Shown here piece after piece: positions 56,918 to 64,000 of a DNA stretch of 64,000 nt; within the stretch, counting starts at the first letter, position 1; each line of letters starts with the position of its first letter. This DNA comes from Cellulomonas sp. WB94. Lineage in GTDB: Bacteria > Actinomycetota > Actinomycetes > Actinomycetales > Cellulomonadaceae. A model generated the notes under the pieces. It was given only the letters and a program-made list of their open reading frames with translations, did not search any database and had not been told where the DNA came from. The translations under genes and the position numbers were made by a program. The stretch is taken from the NCBI RefSeq assembly GCF_003115775.1, contig NZ_QEES01000002.1, forward strand, positions 1,426,001-1,490,000. The letters run 5' to 3'.

Positions 56918-58229
56918 GTGCGACCTCGCCGCCCATGACGTCGACGCGTGCACCGGCAAGCTGCTCGGGCACGTCTCCCGGGACCGCCGCGGTGATGATC
57001 ACCTGCCGCGCCGGGGCGACGAGCTCGGCGAGACGGTCCCGGCGACGCACGTCGAGCTCGGCGAACACGTCATCCAGGATCAGGACGGGTTCTCCGTCCT
57101 CGCCCCAGTCCGCCATCCACAGGTCGGTTCCGGCGTCGTCGCCGACGGCGGTCCCCGCGGCAGCGGCGTCGGGCCCCCGCGTGAGCAGCGTGTACGACGC
57201 AAGACGCAGCGCGAGCGCGAACGACCACGACTCACCGTGGCTCGCGTACCCCTTCGCGGGCAGGCCACCCAGCGTCAGCACGAGGTCGTCCCGGTGCGGA
57301 CCCACGAGGCACACCCCCCGTTCGATCTCCTTGGGCCGCAGGTGGCCCATCGCCTCGAGCAGCTGCGCTTCGACCAGACGTGCGGACCCGTTCGGCTCGC
57401 GGGACGCCGCCGGGCCGGGCTCGCCAAGAGAGGTCGGCCCGCGCCCCTGCTCGTCGGCGCGGTCGAGCTCGACGTCGAGCGAGGACCGGTAGGCGATGAC
57501 GGCCTCGCCCTGACCTGCACTGACCTGCTCGTAGGCGCGCGCGACGTACGGTGCGAGGGCGGCGACGATCTGGCGGCGCGCGACGATGACCTGGGCCCCC
57601 GCTTGCGCGAGCTTGGCATCCCACACGTCGAGCGTGCGCAGGTCAGCAGCCCCGCGCGTCCCCCGCACGGCAGCCGACGCGGACTTGAGGAGGGCGCTGC
57701 GCTGGCGGAGCACCCGGTCGTAGTCACCGAGGACCCCGGCCAGGCGCGGGGTCACGAGCACGGCGAGCTCGTCGAGGAACCGGCGGCGACCATCCGGGTC
57801 GCCCTTCACGAGTGCGAGGTCCTCCGGAGCAAACAGGACCGTCCGCAGGAGACCGAGCACGTCACGCGCGCGGCCGGGCGACCCGCCGTTGACCCGGGCT
57901 CGGTTGGCTTTGCCGGGTGTGATCTCCAGCTCCACGAGGCTCGTGCGGCTCGTGATCTCCGTGCCAGGCGCCCGGCCGAAGCCGTCGCCGCGGCCGTGCT
58001 CGCGCACGATCCTGGTGCGGATCACAGCGCGTGCCGCACCCGCCCGGACGAGAGCCGCGTCCGACGGCACCCGGTGGCTCGCGAGCGTCGCGACATAGCC
58101 GATCGCCTCGACGAGGTTGGTCTTGCCCTGGCCGTTGGGCCCGACGAGCGCGGTCACACCCGCGTCGAGGGGCAGCTCGACCTGCTCGTACGAGCGGAAG
58201 TCGGTCAGTGACAGGTGTGAGACATACAT
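56907..58229 (-). CDS. recF: DNA repair protein RecF
   Basis: 440 residues. [20 protein letters not shown], Walker [21 protein letters not shown], the [14 protein letters not shown] segment, signature-like [20 protein letters not shown] and Walker [21 protein letters not shown]. It loads RecA at gaps. It is longer than E. coli RecF because of linkers around residue 250-330. The start is 42 bp downstream of gnd. Confidence 0.95.
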   Translation of the reverse strand: MYVSHLSLTDFRSYEQVELPLDAGVTALVGPNGQGKTNLVEAIGYVATLASHRVPSDAALVRAGAARAVIRTRIVREHGRGDGFGRAPGTEITSRTSLVELEITPGKANRARVNGGSPGRARDVLGLLRTVLFAPEDLALVKGDPDGRRRFLDELAVLVTPRLAGVLGDYDRVLRQRSALLKSASAAVRGTRGAADLRTLDVWDAKLAQAGAQVIVARRQIVAALAPYVARAYEQVSAGQGEAVIAYRSSLDVELDRADEQGRGPTSLGEPGPAASREPNGSARLVEAQLLEAMGHLRPKEIERGVCLVGPHRDDLVLTLGGLPAKGYASHGESWSFALALRLASYTLLTRGPDAAAAGTAVGDDAGTDLWMADWGEDGEPVLILDDVFAELDVRRRDRLAELVAPARQVIITAAVPGDVPEQLAGARVDVMGGEVARVL

Positions 58230-58270
58230 CGCTGGAGCTCAGACGGACGGGTCGTCGGTGGAAGCCACGG

Positions 58271-59167
58271 TCAGCTCGATGGTGTGGCCGGCTTGGTCGC
58301 GTGGCCACCGAACTGCTGGCGCAGGGCCGCCACGGCCTTCATCGCGGGGGAGGCTCCCTGGCGTGACGTAAATCGCGCGAACAGTGCAGCAGAGATCACC
58401 GGCAGCGGGACTGCAGCATCGATCGCCTCGTCGACGGTCCAGCGCCCCTCGCCCGAGTCCTCGACCCAGTCGTCGATCGCGGCCAGCTCGGTGTCCTCCT
58501 CGAGCGCCTTGACCAGCAGGTCCAGGAGCCACGACCGCACGACGGTCCCGCGCGTCCACGCCTTGAGCGTTCCCGGGACGTCCTTGACGATGTCCTTCGC
58601 CACGAGCAGCTCGTAGCCCTCGGCATAGGCCTGCATCAGGCCGTACTCGATCCCGTTGTGGATCATCTTGGCGTAGTGACCTGCGCCGATGTCCCCGGCG
58701 TGGACGAATCCCTCGGCGCGCGGACCCTCCGGACGCAGCGCGTCGAAGACAGGCATCGCCCGCGCCACGTCGGCCTCGTCGCCGCCGACCATGAGCCCAT
58801 AGCCGTTGGCCAGGCCCCACACCCCGCCCGAGACACCGGCGTCCACGTACCCGATGCCGTGCGCGGCGAGCAGCTCCGCGTTCGGCGCGTCGTCCGTGTA
58901 GTGCGAGTTACCACCCTCGATGACGAGATCACCAGGCTGCAGGAGGCTCGCGAGCTCGGCGACCACACCGCGGGTGATGTCACCGGACGGGACCATCACC
59001 CACACGACACGCTCACCGGCAGGCAGTGCCGCGACCAGGGCGGGGAGGGTCGCGACGTCGGTCACCGCCGGGTTGCGGTCGAACCCGGTGACCTCGATGC
59101 CGCCGGCACGCAGGCGCTCACGCATGTTGGCGCCCATCTTGCCGAGCCCGATCAGACCGATGTGCAT
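58271..59167 (-). CDS. gnd: 6-phosphogluconate dehydrogenase, NAD-type (GntZ-like)
   Basis: 298 residues: N-terminal Rossmann MHIGLIGLGKMGANMRERLR, VIEGGNSHYTDD, DAGVSGGVWGLANGYGLMVG, GAGHYAKMIHNGIEYGLMQA with catalytic Lys. The short form lacking the long C-terminal tail is the decarboxylating NAD(P)-dependent enzyme of actinobacteria, feeding the pentose phosphate pathway. Its place between dnaN and recF is a conserved oddity of these genomes. Confidence 0.94.
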   Translation of the reverse strand: MHIGLIGLGKMGANMRERLRAGGIEVTGFDRNPAVTDVATLPALVAALPAGERVVWVMVPSGDITRGVVAELASLLQPGDLVIEGGNSHYTDDAPNAELLAAHGIGYVDAGVSGGVWGLANGYGLMVGGDEADVARAMPVFDALRPEGPRAEGFVHAGDIGAGHYAKMIHNGIEYGLMQAYAEGYELLVAKDIVKDVPGTLKAWTRGTVVRSWLLDLLVKALEEDTELAAIDDWVEDSGEGRWTVDEAIDAAVPLPVISAALFARFTSRQGASPAMKAVAALRQQFGGHATKPATPSS

Positions 59168-59267
59168 GACTGTGCCTCTCGTTCCTCGACGTCGCCCGAG
59201 CTCATTGCTGCGGACCGTCCGGGCGACGTGACGGACCGACCACGCGTCCAGCCTGACGCTGCGAGTG

Positions 59268-60398
59268 TCAGCTCGCGAACCGGATGGGCACCAGGAGGTA
59301 GCGGTACTCCGGGAGGTCGTCGCCCTCGAGCGACTCCTGCCCAGTGAACTCGACCGGCTTGTTGGGGTGTGTGAAGGACATCCGCACGAACGGGGTCGTC
59401 AACGCTCCCAGCCCGTCGAGCAGGAACTGGGGGTTGAACGCGACCGAGATGTCATCACCGACGAGGGTCGCCTCGAGCGCCTCGGACGCCTGGGCATCGT
59501 CGCCCTGACCCGCATCCAGCACGACCTGGCCGTCGCTGAACGACAGCCGGATCGGGGTGTTGCGCTCCGCGACGAGCGCGACGCGCTTGGCCGCATCCGT
59601 GAGGGACTGCGTGAGCACGACGGCGTGGATCGGGGTCTCGTCCGGGAAGAGCCGACGCACAGCGGGGTAGTCACCGTCGACGAGGAGCGAGGTCGTGTGC
59701 CGACCGCCGGCCTCGAACCCGATGAGATCGACACCCTGGCCCGTCGAGAGCGCGATGTTGACCGAGCCCGCCGAACCGAGGGACTTCGCCGCGTCGGACA
59801 GCGTCTTGGCGCGGACGAGGGCCACCTGGGAGATGTCCGGGGAGGTGGGGTGCCACGTGAGCTCGCGCAGCGCGAGACGGTAGCGGTCGGTCGCGAGCAG
59901 CGTGATCTTCTCGCCCTCGATCTCGACCCGCACGCCCGTGAGCAGCGGCAACGTGTCATCCCTGCTGGCGGCGACCGTCACCTGGGTGACCGCGTGCGTG
60001 AGCGCGTCACCGTCGACCGTGCCGGACACGGCTGGCATCGCCGGGAGCGCGGGGTAGTCCTCGACCGGCATGGTCAGCAGCGTGAAGCGGCTCGCACCGC
60101 ACGTCACGGTGACCTTCGTGCCCTCGAGCACGACATCGACAGGCTTGGCCGGCAGCGCACGGGAGATCTCAGCGAGCAGACGACCCGAGACCAGGACCGT
60201 GCCCGGCTCGCTCACGTCCGCCGGGATCTCCGAGCGGGCCGACACCTCGTAGTCGAAGCTCGAGAGCTGGAGCGTGCCGTCGCTGTGCGCCTCAATGCGC
60301 ACACCAGCCAGGACAGGGACGGGCGGGCGGGTCGGAAGACTACGAGCTGTCCACGTGACGGCTTCCGCGAGGACGTCACGTTCGACTCGAAACTTCAT
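59268..60398 (-). CDS. dnaN: DNA polymerase III sliding clamp (beta subunit)
   Basis: 376 residues, three DNA-clamp domains. MKFRVERDVLAEAVTWTARS, RFTLLTMPVEDYPALPAMPA, ALRELTWHPTSPDISQVALV, and the C-terminal EYRYLLVPIRFAS closing the hydrophobic pocket. It tethers polymerases and other proteins to DNA. It is the first gene after the origin region and has about 100 bp to gnd downstream. Confidence 0.97.
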   Translation of the reverse strand: MKFRVERDVLAEAVTWTARSLPTRPPVPVLAGVRIEAHSDGTLQLSSFDYEVSARSEIPADVSEPGTVLVSGRLLAEISRALPAKPVDVVLEGTKVTVTCGASRFTLLTMPVEDYPALPAMPAVSGTVDGDALTHAVTQVTVAASRDDTLPLLTGVRVEIEGEKITLLATDRYRLALRELTWHPTSPDISQVALVRAKTLSDAAKSLGSAGSVNIALSTGQGVDLIGFEAGGRHTTSLLVDGDYPAVRRLFPDETPIHAVVLTQSLTDAAKRVALVAERNTPIRLSFSDGQVVLDAGQGDDAQASEALEATLVGDDISVAFNPQFLLDGLGALTTPFVRMSFTHPNKPVEFTGQESLEGDDLPEYRYLLVPIRFAS

Positions 60399-60982
60399 GC
60401 CCCACCTCTCGGTCCATCGTGACGCGTCGGCTGAGCTGGCGGCCCACGCACGGCGACCAGGCCGGGGGCCTGGTCCTCAGCGTGCAGAGCCGGCGCGACA
60501 TCGACGCACAGGTCGGACCGAACACTACGCGAGTGGGCACATCGCTGGTACCTGCCTGGGAACGTCGTGGATCGTGTTGTCCGAGCGTGTGGCCGGGCTG
60601 GTGCTTGACCTCTCTTCGCTGGTGTGTGGATTTCCCAGTGAGAGGAGTCTCATCGTCGTCTTCGCCTTTGTGAATCCTGGGGACGACGGGTCGCACTGCA
60701 GGTCATCGTGTGATTCGCGTGTGGACGGGCGCTGTGCACGAACCGGGGACAAGTGCTCCGGCCCGTGGACGACGATTCGGTGTTCATCTGCCGTCCACCG
60801 AGAAGGTGTCGTCTGTCCACACGTTACCGGCGTGTCGTCCACCGCTGTCCACAGGTCTGTCCACAGATGTGAATATTCGTCCCACGGCTGTTTCACCCGG
60901 ACGTTGAGAGTTGGCGTCACGGCATGACCTCGGCGCGCGCCGTGGGACTTGTCTCATGATGTCCGGTTGAAGGCCGGGCCGA
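60399..60982. other. Chromosomal origin region (oriC) between dnaA and dnaN
   Basis: A 584-bp gap without a gene. It has clustered DnaA-box-like nonamers: CTGTCCACA at 60813-60821, 60845-60853 and 60857-60865, TGTGGACGG at 60720-60728 and TGTGGATTT at 60625-60633, next to AT-rich GTGAATATTCG (60870-60880), unusual in this high-GC genome. This combination of inverted DnaA boxes and an AT-richer stretch between dnaA and dnaN is the standard actinobacterial oriC. Confidence 0.8.
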
Positions 60983-62467
60983 TCAGCCGCGGTTCTGCTG
61001 CTTGATCCGGTTCGTCAGCTCGGTCACCTGGTTGTAGATGCTGCGTCGCTCAGCCATGAGCTCGCGGATCTTGCGGTTCGCATGCATGACGGTGGTGTGG
61101 TCCCGTCCACCGAACGCCTGGCCGATCTTCGGCAGTGACATCTCCGTGAGCTCACGGCACAGGTACATGGCGATCTGCCGCGCGGTCACGAGCACGCGCG
61201 AGCGCGACGACCCGCAGAGGTCCTCGATGGTCAGTCCGAAGTAGGCGGCGGTCTGACCGATGATCGCGGTGGCAGTGATCTCCGCGGCTGTGCCGTCGGT
61301 GATCAGGTCCTTGAGCACGATCTCGGCGAGCGGCCGATCGACCTGCTGGCGGTTGAGGTTGGCGAAGGCCGTCACCCGGATCAGGGCACCCTCGAGCTCA
61401 CGGATGTTCGTCGAGATCCGCGAGGCGATGTACTCGAGCACATCGTCCGGTGCCTTGAGGCGTTCGTTGCCGGCCTTCTTGCGCAGGATCGCGATACGGG
61501 TCTCGAGGTCCGGAGGCTGGACGTCGGTGATGAGGCCCCACTCGAAGCGCGACCGCATGCGGTCCTCGAAGCCGTTGAGCTGCTTCGGGGGCAGGTCGGA
61601 CGTGATGACGACCTGCTTGTTCGCGTTGTGCAGGGTGTTGAACGTGTGGAAGAACTCCTCCATCGTCTGTTCCTTGCCCTGCAGGAACTGGATGTCGTCG
61701 ATGAGGAGGACGTCGACCTCGCGGTAGCGGCGCTGGAACGCACCGGCCTTGTCGTCGCGGATCGAGTTGATGAAGTCGTTGGTGAACTCCTCGGAGTTCA
61801 CGTAGCGGACGCGCACCGACGGGTACAGGTTCTGCGCGTAGTGCCCGATGGCGTGGAGCAGGTGCGTCTTGCCGAGCCCAGAGTCCCCGTAGATGAACAA
61901 CGGGTTGTAGGCCTTGGCGGGAGCCTCGGCGACGGCGACCGCGGCCGCGTGGGCAAACCGGTTTGACGATCCGATGACGAAGGTCTCGAACTGGTAGTTC
62001 TTGTTCAGGCGCGCGGGCTCCGACGGGGTCGACGGGCGACGCCCGGACCCTGGACGGAACGGCTGTGAGTCCTGGGAGTGCCGTTCGTCCTCGTCGTCGT
62101 CGTCATAGCTGGTGTTGCGGGCGCTCGGCGCCTCGCGCGGCCGCTCGACGTCGTTCGGGGCCGCGGGTCGCGATGCCGCGAGGGCCGGCTCGTCGGAGGC
62201 CAGGTCGACGTCGATGGTGATCGCGAAGCGTCCCTCGCGGCCGAGGGCCGACGTGAGGGCCTCGGTGACCTCGGTGCGCACGCGGGTCTCGAGGTACTCC
62301 TTCGTCAGGTCGTTGCCGACCGCAAGGAGCATGGTGCCGTCGAGGAGGCCCAGCGGCTTGGCCAGCTTCACGAACGCGATCTGTCGCGGTGTGATGTCCG
62401 GGCTGTGCTCGAGCTCAGCGACCGCCTGGGCCCAGACGCGGGCCGGCTGATCGTCCTGTGATGACAC
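60983..62467 (-). CDS. dnaA: Replication initiator DnaA
   Basis: 494 residues from GTG 62467 with GAGGGA upstream. Domain I MEAs WAQAVAELEHSPDITPRQIA, a variable acidic linker (YDDDDEDERHSQDSQ), AAA+ with Walker A GDSGLGKTHLLHAIGHYAQN, Walker B LLIDDIQFLQGK, and domain IV GGRDHTTVMHANRKIRELMA that binds DnaA boxes. A longer frame upstream to 62710 is unlikely because it reads as low complexity. Confidence 0.97.
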   Translation of the reverse strand: MSSQDDQPARVWAQAVAELEHSPDITPRQIAFVKLAKPLGLLDGTMLLAVGNDLTKEYLETRVRTEVTEALTSALGREGRFAITIDVDLASDEPALAASRPAAPNDVERPREAPSARNTSYDDDDEDERHSQDSQPFRPGSGRRPSTPSEPARLNKNYQFETFVIGSSNRFAHAAAVAVAEAPAKAYNPLFIYGDSGLGKTHLLHAIGHYAQNLYPSVRVRYVNSEEFTNDFINSIRDDKAGAFQRRYREVDVLLIDDIQFLQGKEQTMEEFFHTFNTLHNANKQVVITSDLPPKQLNGFEDRMRSRFEWGLITDVQPPDLETRIAILRKKAGNERLKAPDDVLEYIASRISTNIRELEGALIRVTAFANLNRQQVDRPLAEIVLKDLITDGTAAEITATAIIGQTAAYFGLTIEDLCGSSRSRVLVTARQIAMYLCRELTEMSLPKIGQAFGGRDHTTVMHANRKIRELMAERRSIYNQVTELTNRIKQQNRG

Positions 62468-63006
62468 GTTTTCCCTCGCTACCGTCGGCGCTCGCGTGGT
62501 CGAGTTTCGCACGCCTGTACGTGATCCACATCTTTGTCCACAGCCTGTGTGCATCGACCGGCAAACCCATGGTAGGGACGGCACGGCCAGTGGACCGCAG
62601 CTGGTGAGTCGGACTGAATCGGTCCGCACCGAGCCGCGAAGAGGGTGACGACGGGTCAGCGTAGTCGTCCGGAGGTACCCCTGCGATAGTCCGCACGGGT
62701 GATCTGACACTCACAGGCGTGTCGGTGCGACGCTCTACGGAGCGGACGTGGGATCGTTGCTGACGGCAGTCGTCGCCGCGAGGCGAGCTGGCTGCCAGCC
62801 TCGAGCCGTCTGCCATTTGACCCGACACGGTAGCCCGGCGTAGCGTTGCCAAGCCTTCCTGATGGCTCCTGCTGGCGCGCCCTGGCGCCGGAATCGACCG
62901 CTGCGTGTTGACGCACGGTGTGTTGATCCGGAGCAGTCGAGCTCGGCACTCAGACCTGGTCGCGTACCTGTGCGCGATCGATGCCCCGAAGTAGTTGGAG
63001 AGACTC
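62468..63006. promoter_or_regulatory. Region between dnaA and rpmH with DnaA boxes
   Basis: About 540 bp, divergent promoters expected. A perfect actinobacterial DnaA box TTGTCCACA lies at 62534-62542 with TGATCCACA at 62522-62530, 55-75 bp ahead of the dnaA start. This fits autoregulation of dnaA by DnaA and a bipartite origin. No gene is seen in the rest. Confidence 0.65.
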
Positions 63007-63144
63007 GTGAGCAAGCGCACGTTCCAGCCGAACAACCGGCGCCGGGCCAAGACCCACGGCTTCCGTCTGCGTATGCGTACACGCGCAGGCCGCGCGATCC
63101 TCGCCGCTCGCCGGCGCAAGGGTCGCGAAGAGCTCTCGGCCTGA
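63007..63144 (+). CDS. rpmH: 50S ribosomal protein L34
   Basis: 45 residues from GTG 63007: [39 protein letters not shown]. The start follows GAGAGACTC. It is transcribed away from dnaA, the usual bacterial arrangement. Its stop is 12 bp ahead of rnpA. Confidence 0.98.
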   Translation: MSKRTFQPNNRRRAKTHGFRLRMRTRAGRAILAARRRKGREELSA

Positions 63145-63155
63145 CGACTGCACCG

Positions 63156-63518
63156 GTGCTGCCAGCAGCGCACCGGATGCGCCGCCCTGCGGAGTTCGAG
63201 CAGGCGGTGCGGCGTGGTGCGCGTGGCGGGCGGGACTCGCTCGTGGTGCATCTTGCGACACGGACCGACCCCGGACCTGGTCCGGTGGTCGGTCTTGTCG
63301 TGTCCAAGTCCATCGGGAACGCCGTGACGCGGAACAAGGTCAAGCGCCGTCTCCGCGCCCTCGTGCGTGGCCGGCTCGACTCGATGCCGGCTGATGCTGG
63401 CGTGGTCGTGCGTGCCCTTGCTCCCTCGGCGACGCGCCCGTACGCCGACCTCGGTGCGGACCTGGATGCCGCGCTCGAGACCGCAGCCCGACGAGCGCGC
63501 CGGTCGGCACGGGCATGA
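63156..63518 (+). CDS. rnpA: Ribonuclease P protein component
   Basis: 120 residues from GTG 63156 ([20 protein letters not shown]). [20 protein letters not shown] followed by [10 protein letters not shown] is the RNR signature that binds the RNase P RNA. The upstream open frame has no better start. The stop overlaps yidD by 4 bp. Confidence 0.94.
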   Translation: MLPAAHRMRRPAEFEQAVRRGARGGRDSLVVHLATRTDPGPGPVVGLVVSKSIGNAVTRNKVKRRLRALVRGRLDSMPADAGVVVRALAPSATRPYADLGADLDAALETAARRARRSARA

Positions 63519-63838
63519 GCAGTCATCCCATGACCGGAGTCTCGGTCAGGTCGATCGCGAGGGCTGTGGTCCGGTTGCCCGGCCGCTTCCTGCTCCTGCT
63601 GATCCGGGGCTACCAGCTGTTCATCTCCCCGATGAGACCCCCGACATGCCGGTACTACCCTTCGTGTTCGCAGTACGCGGTGCTCGCGATCACGCGGCAC
63701 GGTGCGATCCGGGGGACAGGGCTGGCGGCCTGGCGGCTGCTGCGCTGCAACCCCTGGAGCGCCGGCGGCGTCGACGACGTCCCGCCTGCTCACGACCGGC
63801 AGCGTCATCACCATCACGTGGCCTCGGCCACGTCCTGA
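63515..63838 (+). CDS. yidD: Membrane protein insertion efficiency factor YidD
   Basis: 107 residues from ATG 63515 (ATGA with rnpA). [20 protein letters not shown], then [20 protein letters not shown] and [18 protein letters not shown], the YidD signature with three Cys. The tail is His-rich ([12 protein letters not shown]). It assists YidC. Confidence 0.95.
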   Translation: MSSHPMTGVSVRSIARAVVRLPGRFLLLLIRGYQLFISPMRPPTCRYYPSCSQYAVLAITRHGAIRGTGLAAWRLLRCNPWSAGGVDDVPPAHDRQRHHHHVASATS

Positions 63839-63862
63839 TCACCGAACGAGGAGCTCTGCCAC

Positions 63863-64000
63863 ATGTCGTGGTTTGACGGCCTGCTCTACCCGATCATGGT
63901 CGCGGTGGCCTGGATCATGGTCCAGTTCCACACGCTGCTCACAGCGATCGGCCTGGACCCGGCCTCCGGCGCTGCATGGGGGCTGTCGATCGTCGGCCTC
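63863..64000 (+). CDS. yidC: Membrane protein insertase YidC/Oxa1, 5' part only
   Basis: ATG 63863 (GAGGAG ahead) opens MSWFDGLLYPIMVAVAWIMV, then QFHTLLTAIGLDPASGAAW, an N-terminal membrane helix and the start of the insertase domain. It is cut by the right edge of the window. It follows yidD by 24 bp in the usual rpmH-rnpA-yidD-yidC order. Confidence 0.93.
   Translation, partial: MSWFDGLLYPIMVAVAWIMVQFHTLLTAIGLDPASGAAWGLSIVGL

Overview
The window is high-GC DNA from an actinobacterium, most likely order Micrococcales and close to Cellulomonas or its relatives. The right half shows this through the order yidC-yidD-rnpA-rpmH / dnaA / oriC / dnaN-gnd-recF-dciA-gyrB-gyrA, a DUF3566 protein, a DLW-39 peptide, tRNA-Ile and tRNA-Ala, a class E sortase/DUF881/trpG operon, crgA, and the fhaA-fhaB-pstP-rodA-pbpA-pknA-pknB signalling and cell-wall operon. 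The family assignment is inference from gene order and protein style; no 16S rRNA is present.

The left half (1 to about 34,050) is an accessory island. It ends beside the 3' end of a tRNA-Leu(CAG) gene at 34,121-34,202. From left to right: (a) a gene of the 'HNLRSALD' family broken by two insertion sequences, an IS1380-like element (698-2370) and an IS256-like element (2420-5249) that itself holds a second, almost identical IS256 copy (3046-4456); both outer insertions keep clean target duplications, so the ancestral gene can be re-joined by eye; (b) a small RAMA-domain protein and a DUF4062-like protein; (c) a long minus-strand gene train, 18,730 down to 7,527, whose last eleven genes overlap by exactly 4 bp at every junction. 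It ends in a Wadjet/MksBEFG-like SMC system (kleisin-like, two KITE-like proteins in tandem, an SMC-like ATPase and a Toprim JetD-like nuclease). Its upstream half codes for small unknown proteins and two orphan Phd-like antitoxins; (d) a divergent plus-strand operon, 19,234-26,943, of two unknown proteins, a DrmA-like helicase and a DrmB-like DUF1998 protein, i.e. a DISARM-like core with no DrmC phospholipase and no DNA methyltransferase in the window; (e) an XRE-ImmA/IrrE regulator paired with a barrel-like protein that has a tRNA-guanine-transglycosylase-like CxCxxC site; (f) a frameshifted tyrosine-recombinase-like gene translationally coupled to a DDE transposase, next to the tRNA.

From tRNA-Leu rightwards the sequence is core genome. 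The fhaA-pknB operon (34,374-43,257, +) couples FHA readers, the PP2C phosphatase, the Ser/Thr kinases PknA and PknB (four PASTA repeats) and the elongation pair RodA/PbpA. A convergent block (45,747-43,313, -) holds DUF881, sortase, a 52-residue membrane protein and trpG. After crgA come rhomboid, cyclophilin and RNase H (-), an alanine-rich helical membrane protein (+), two tRNAs with DLW-39 between them, and the gyrase/replication operon. The non-coding stretch between dnaA and dnaN (60,399-60,982) carries clustered DnaA boxes and is the expected oriC; another perfect box lies upstream of dnaA.

Most promising for novelty are the SMC system with two KITE subunits fused into a long overlapping operon with unknown upstream genes, the methylase-less DrmAB set divergent from it, and the TGT-like/ImmA pair. 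All functional calls come from reading motifs by eye; no database searches were possible.
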